Of a DNA stretch of 9,808 bases, positions 6,183 to 9,808 are shown piece after piece. Source of the DNA: Bryobacterales bacterium (lineage in GTDB: Bacteria; Acidobacteriota; Terriglobia; Bryobacterales; Bryobacteraceae); the NCBI GenBank assembly GCA_003132865.1, contig PKYZ01000921.1, forward strand, positions 2,013-11,820, in the 5' to 3' direction. Both the position numbers and the translations under genes were made by a program. How positions within the stretch are numbered: the first letter of the stretch is position 1; each line of letters starts with the position of its first letter. The notes under the pieces are model-generated. The model was not told the origin of the DNA and did not search any database. It was given only the letters and a program-made list of their open reading frames with translations.

Positions 6183-8645
6183 CTACTCGCAGCGCAGCGC
6201 CTCGTTCGGATCGATGCGCGTCGCCCGACGGGCGGGCAGGTAGTTGGCGGCCAGGGCCACCGCTGCCAGGAAGAGCGACGCGGCAGCGAAGACCAGCGGA
6301 TCGGTGGCGCTCACATGCACCAGCAGACTCGCCGCAAGCCGGGTGACCGCCAGCGCCGCGACCACTCCAATCGCCACCCCGAACAGCGTCAGCCGCATGC
6401 CCCGGCGCACTACCAGCGCCAGGACGTCCGCGGGCCGCGCGCCGAGGGCCATGCGCAGGCCGATTTCCCGCGTACGCTGAGCCACCGAGTATGCCATCAC
6501 GCTGTAGATCCCGGTGGCCGCCAGCACCAGCGCGACCACGCCCAGCACGGCCAGCATGACCGCCGCCACCTTCTGCCCGAACAGCGAAGCGCCGATGTAT
6601 TCGGTCAGAGGCATCGCGTCGAAGATGCCGACGCCGGGGTCGATGGAGCCGGCGGCGCTGCGCAACGCGGCCACGGCCCGCTCCGGCTCGCCCGCGGTGC
6701 GGACGTACAAGGCCACTACCGGGCTCGCGGTCGCCTGCCGGAACGGAACGTAGAAGTACGGCGTGGCCGCCTCGTTCGGCTTCACGTATTTGCTGTCTCT
6801 GGCGACGCCGGCGATAGTAAACCACCGGCCCCATCCGCGCACCCGGTGGCCGATGGCAGTGCGGCCGCCGAAAAAGCGCCGCGCAAACGTCTGGTTGACG
6901 ATGATCACCGGCGGGGCGTTTTCGTCGTCGTGCCCGGTGAAGTCGCGGCCCTCGATGAGCGGAATCCGCATGAGATCCAGGTAGCCGGGCGCCACCACGT
7001 TACGAAAGATCTTCATGTTCTCGCTCAAAGCCGGCACATAGCCTTCCACCTGCAGGTCTTCCCAGGGGTTACCGTAGAACCACAGCGGGACGACGTCGGC
7101 CCAGGAGACGCCGACGATGCCGGGCTGGGAGGCGAGCCGATCGCGCAACCGTTCGCAGAACCGCAGCCGGTCCGGTCCGGCGTAGCCGGCGGCCGGCAGG
7201 TCCAGATGGGCAACCAGCACGTGCCGAGGATCGAAGCCGGGATTGATCTGGCGGGCCATCCGGAAGCTTCTGGCGAACAACCCGGCGCCGATAATGGCTA
7301 CCAGCGCCAGCGCCACTTCCGAGACCACCAGCAGGCCGCGCGTGCGCTCGGAGCGCGCGCCTTCCCCTCCGCTCCGGCCGCCCTCTTTCAGCGCTTCGTT
7401 CAAGCTGGCGTGAGCGCTGTGGAGCGCCGGCGCGATACCCGAGATCAGACACGCCGCCGCGCAGAGGAGAATGCCGAAGGCGAGAATCTCGCCGTTCAAG
7501 GGGATGTCTAGCGAGATTGGCAGGCCGGCGCCGCGCGGCAGCAGATACCCGAGCGACTGGCTCATCCACATAGCCAGAGGGGTACCCGCCACGGCTCCCA
7601 TCACCGCCAGGATCAGGCTTTCACTGAGGAGTTGCCGCGCCAGACGCGCGCGGCCGGCGCCCAGGGCCATGCGCACGCTGAACTCCTTCCGCCGCGCGAT
7701 GGAGCGCGCCAGCAGCAGACTGGACACGTTGGCGCAGACAATCAGGAAGACCAAGCCGCACACGGCCATGAGAATACTCAGCGGGCCCGCCATCGTAGTC
7801 TGACCGCCGAAGTGGCCCTCGCGGATGGGCAGCAGCGTGGCCCCAATGCCGCCGTCGGCGCGCGGGTCCCACTGCGCGAGTTGGCGTGCGAGAGACGAGC
7901 ATTCCGCGCGGGCCTGCGCAATGTTCACGCCGGGCTTCAGACGCGCGATGCCGGTGAGGACCCGCGTGCGGCGGTCGTCCAGCGCATGTTCCGGCAGGAC
8001 GTTGAGCCGTGCTCCCATGGTGAGCGGCGTCCAGATTGCGAACGTCAGACCCGGCATGCTGCCGCGGAAATCCGCGGGGGCGACGCCGATAACGGTCAAC
8101 TGCTGACGGTTCAGCAGAACGGTTGTGCCGATGACGCGGGAATCGCCATGGAAGCGGCTCTTCCAGAGGCCAGCGCCGATGACGGCCACCGGGCAGGCAT
8201 CCGCTTTGTCGCCGCACTCGTCCTGCGAGAACATCCTGCCCAGCACCGGCTTCACGCCGAGCACCGCGAAGTAGTTGCCGGAGACCAGCTCGCCCCAGAT
8301 GCGGTTGGCGCGATCGCCTTCTCCGATGTTCAGCGAGGTCTGGGTAGCCGCGGCGAGGCCGGAGAGCAGCTTCAGACGATCGCGGTAGTCGCGGAAATCG
8401 GGCCATGACGTGGCGAGGGGGCCGCCGTCCGGGGCGACGTTTTCGAAGGCCGCCAGATCCCCTCCTTTGGAGACGCCCGGGATGGGCCGCAGCAGCATCA
8501 TGTCGATCCAACTGAAGACGGTGGTGTTGACGGCGATACCGATGGCCAGGGTAAGCACGGCGACCACGGTGAAGCCAGGGCTCCGCAACGCCATGCGGAG
8601 GCCGTAGCGCAGGTCCCGCAGAAAAGTGGACACCATGCCATTCAT
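6183..8645 (-). CDS. ADOP-type ABC transporter permease (duplicated MacB/FtsX)
   Basis: An 820-residue inner-membrane protein. The frame is open to 8834, but the typical N-terminus DLRYGLRMALRSPGFT begins after the ATG at 8645 (or 8636). There are two similar halves. Each has a membrane segment (about 26-48 and 437-460), a large extracytoplasmic MacB-like domain (about 50-280 and 465-690), and a three-helix FtsX domain (about 285-407 and 692-803). Each half has the family motif RMALGA (325-330 and 731-736), and the protein ends IDPNEALRCE. No ATPase gene is adjacent; in acidobacteria such permeases are commonly orphans. MacB relatives transmit ATP-driven movement to periplasmic partners for efflux or lipoprotein and peptide export; the substrate here is unknown. 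It diverges from the hydrolase gene. No PadR-type regulator gene, often found near this family, is in the window. Confidence 0.93.
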   Translation of the reverse strand: MNGMVSTFLRDLRYGLRMALRSPGFTVVAVLTLAIGIAVNTTVFSWIDMMLLRPIPGVSKGGDLAAFENVAPDGGPLATSWPDFRDYRDRLKLLSGLAAATQTSLNIGEGDRANRIWGELVSGNYFAVLGVKPVLGRMFSQDECGDKADACPVAVIGAGLWKSRFHGDSRVIGTTVLLNRQQLTVIGVAPADFRGSMPGLTFAIWTPLTMGARLNVLPEHALDDRRTRVLTGIARLKPGVNIAQARAECSSLARQLAQWDPRADGGIGATLLPIREGHFGGQTTMAGPLSILMAVCGLVFLIVCANVSSLLLARSIARRKEFSVRMALGAGRARLARQLLSESLILAVMGAVAGTPLAMWMSQSLGYLLPRGAGLPISLDIPLNGEILAFGILLCAAACLISGIAPALHSAHASLNEALKEGGRSGGEGARSERTRGLLVVSEVALALVAIIGAGLFARSFRMARQINPGFDPRHVLVAHLDLPAAGYAGPDRLRFCERLRDRLASQPGIVGVSWADVVPLWFYGNPWEDLQVEGYVPALSENMKIFRNVVAPGYLDLMRIPLIEGRDFTGHDDENAPPVIIVNQTFARRFFGGRTAIGHRVRGWGRWFTIAGVARDSKYVKPNEAATPYFYVPFRQATASPVVALYVRTAGEPERAVAALRSAAGSIDPGVGIFDAMPLTEYIGASLFGQKVAAVMLAVLGVVALVLAATGIYSVMAYSVAQRTREIGLRMALGARPADVLALVVRRGMRLTLFGVAIGVVAALAVTRLAASLLVHVSATDPLVFAAASLFLAAVALAANYLPARRATRIDPNEALRCE

Positions 8646-8817
8646 AGGAGCAATTGCCGTGCCATCGCGCGCATCATGATTCTCTGTATTCTCTATAGCG
8701 GTGGCCCGAGACTGTCCGGGTGCGGGATTCCGCGGGCGAAAGCGGACAGCGGCGTGGGGAGCGCTGGTTCGGGGGTAGAATCGGAAGACCGGCGGTAGAA
8801 CCGCGCGGGTACCCCCA
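8646..8817. other. Divergent intergenic region
   Basis: 172 bp between the permease and the hydrolase, which are transcribed away from each other, so promoters for both should be here. On the minus strand, AGAGAAT occurs twice with 2 bases between (complement of 8678-8693), and a TATAGA sequence lies just before it. I see no clear -35/-10 pair and no strong Shine-Dalgarno site for either gene. Confidence 0.4.
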
Positions 8818-9535
8818 ATGGCCAACGTCCTCATCCCCCACGGCCCGCGGCGAGATGCCCGGCTACCTGGCGGCTCCGGCCTCCACCGGCCGCGTACCCG
8901 GCGTCGTCGTCCTTCACGACGCCGCCGGCATGAGCCAGGACCTCCGCAACCAGGCCGATTGGCTTGCCGCCGAGGGCTTCCTCGCCGTCGCCCCCGACCT
9001 CTACCATCCCGGGAAGGTCTCTTGTATCCGTACCATCATTCGCGATTTGATCGCGGGCAGGGAATCCACCTGGACGGCTTCCGCCCTCAGCGACATCGAA
9101 TCCGCCCGCGCCTGGCTCTCGCTCCAGCCCGGCTGCTCCGGACGCGCCGGCGTCATCGGCTTCTGCATGGGTGGCGGATTCGCTCTGCTGCTCGCTTCCG
9201 GTTGCGGATTTTCCGCCTCCAGCGTCAACTATGGAGGGCAGCTCCCTGCCGACGTCGATACGTTCCTCGCTACAGCCTGCCCCATCGTCGCCAGCTACGG
9301 CGCCAAGGACCGCTGGAACCAGGGCGTCGCCGGCCAGCTTGAGTGCGCGCTCGAACGCGGCCTCGTCGTCCACGACGTGAAGGAATACCCCGATGCCGGG
9401 CATTCGTTCATGAACAACCACGAGAGCCGCTGGTTCAAGGTCCTGCGCTTCGCAAACATCGGTTACGACGAGCAGGCCACCCTCGATGCCCGCCGCCGCA
9501 TCGCCGCGTTCTTCCACACCCACCTTCAGCCTTAG
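8818..9535 (+). CDS. Dienelactone hydrolase family protein, probable N-terminal frameshift
   Basis: An alpha/beta hydrolase. Counting from an in-frame ATG at 8855 (226 residues), the nucleophile Cys104 lies in GFCMGGG, with Asp152 (YGAKDRW) and His183 (DAGHSFMN) completing the Cys-Asp-His triad of dienelactone hydrolases. The HDAAGMS and [15 protein letters not shown] motifs are also typical. Such enzymes hydrolyse lactones or esters in the cytoplasm; the true substrate is unknown. The start is disturbed. ATG 8818 opens MANVLIP in one frame, and the rest continues in another as [13 protein letters not shown]. Removing one C from the C5 run at 8835-8839 joins them to [17 protein letters not shown], the expected family N-terminus. 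As the sequence stands, translation could begin at 8855, losing about 12 residues, or at a GTG at 8720 with an unlikely Arg/Gly-rich extension. Confidence 0.9.
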
Positions 9536-9548
9536 CTCTAACAAACGC

Positions 9549-9687
9549 CGCAACAAAACCGCGTGGCGGGGGTTTCAACCTACAGCAAGCGTCGTCGCGC
9601 CGTCACAGAACGGCCGGCTATCCCAGCGAAATCCCGGCCGATGGAGCGCGCCGTGCAATGCTCGGAGGCGTACTCTCCACTCGGGGG
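9549..9687. repeat. Dispersed repeat, copy B (139 bp)
   Basis: Second copy of the element at 4267-4405, same orientation, no gaps, about 86% identical. The GGCCGG/CCGGCC arms are kept, while the outer TGGAG/CTCCA arms are reduced to 5 bp. It starts 13 bases after the hydrolase stop. On the minus strand its end contains CCGC-CAC-GCGG followed by TTTT (complement of 9555-9569), a small terminator-like hairpin, which would suit a position between converging genes. Confidence 0.85.
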
Positions 9688-9777
9688 GGCGGTTGGCACT
9701 CCTATGAAAGGATCGGCAATACACTGGGAACATTTTGGGCACTTGAAATCGTGGCCGCAGTCGCCTCCGATGGTCAT
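9580..9777 (-). CDS. Possible small zinc-ribbon-like protein reading into repeat copy B
   Basis: A 65-residue frame from the ATG at 9777; the same frame is open upstream to the window edge, so the true start may be outside. The first 20 residues contain Cys7, His9, Cys13, Cys16 and Cys19 (CGHDFKCPKCSQC), a plausible zinc-binding cluster. From about residue 31 the sequence is entirely repeat-derived and without motifs, as if the element had replaced the original C-terminus. There is no clear ribosome-binding site. It could equally be a chance frame. Confidence 0.3.
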   Translation of the reverse strand: MTIGGDCGHDFKCPKCSQCIADPFIGVPTAPPSGEYASEHCTARSIGRDFAGIAGRSVTARRRLL

Positions 9778-9808
9778 AAGGGTGCGTCTAGGTCTTCGAC
9801 CGCCTGAA

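Noticed and set aside
6315..7511. Plus-strand open frame of 398 codons opposite the ADOP permease
   Set aside because: Low-complexity Arg/His/Gln-rich shadow; the minus strand has the true membrane protein.
8646..8834. N-terminal extension of the permease to an ATG at 8834
   Set aside because: The extra 63 residues have no family similarity and would overlap the start of the divergent hydrolase; the family N-terminus begins just after 8645.
4267..9687. The two repeats as ends of a composite transposon
   Set aside because: They are in direct orientation, contain no transposase, and no matching target duplications were seen.

Overview
The window looks like a piece of an Acidobacteriota chromosome, probably of the Solibacter/Bryobacter type. 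This is inferred from the high-GC DNA, a large orphan permease of the duplicated MacB/FtsX (ADOP) kind that is expanded in that phylum, a Tat-exported enolase-superfamily enzyme, and scattered palindromic repeats. No rRNA, tRNA, CRISPR array or transposase gene was found.

Left part (1-3007 and the gene that overlaps it, to 4254), all on the minus strand. Reading 5' to 3', a Tat-exported mandelate racemase/muconate lactonizing family enzyme is followed, with a short overlap, by a CPBP/CAAX-type membrane protease. After an 86-bp gap with a heptamer tandem repeat and a good Shine-Dalgarno site comes an OmpH/Skp-like periplasmic protein, a single-pass membrane protein of unknown function, and citrate synthase. 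The citrate synthase stop overlaps (TGATG) the start of a small CPxC protein that leaves the window at the left edge.

Middle (4255-6105), an accessory patch. A 139-bp dispersed repeat sits directly in front of the enolase-family gene, and its second copy lies at 9549-9687. Next is an FRG-domain gene whose reading frame is broken twice; undoing one 1-base and one 2-base slippage restores a clean 278-residue protein. Upstream of it, in the same direction, lies a type II toxin-antitoxin pair: a MazF/PemK-like toxin whose start overlaps the end of an AF2212/DUF104-like antitoxin. Part of the FRG gene is visibly poorer in GC than the flanks, which fits horizontal acquisition of a toxin/defence-type cassette that is now decaying.

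Right part (6183-9808). A roughly 820-residue ADOP-type permease (minus strand) diverges from a dienelactone-hydrolase family gene (plus strand) across a 172-bp spacer. The hydrolase appears to carry a one-base insertion in a C5 run near its N-terminus. The second repeat copy follows it, and beyond that a short zinc-ribbon-like reading frame enters from the right edge on the minus strand and reads into the repeat.

No clearly new multi-gene system is demonstrated. The items most worth checking are the twice-broken FRG gene next to the toxin-antitoxin pair, the dispersed repeat pair, the palindrome inside the membrane protease gene, and the hydrolase frameshift.
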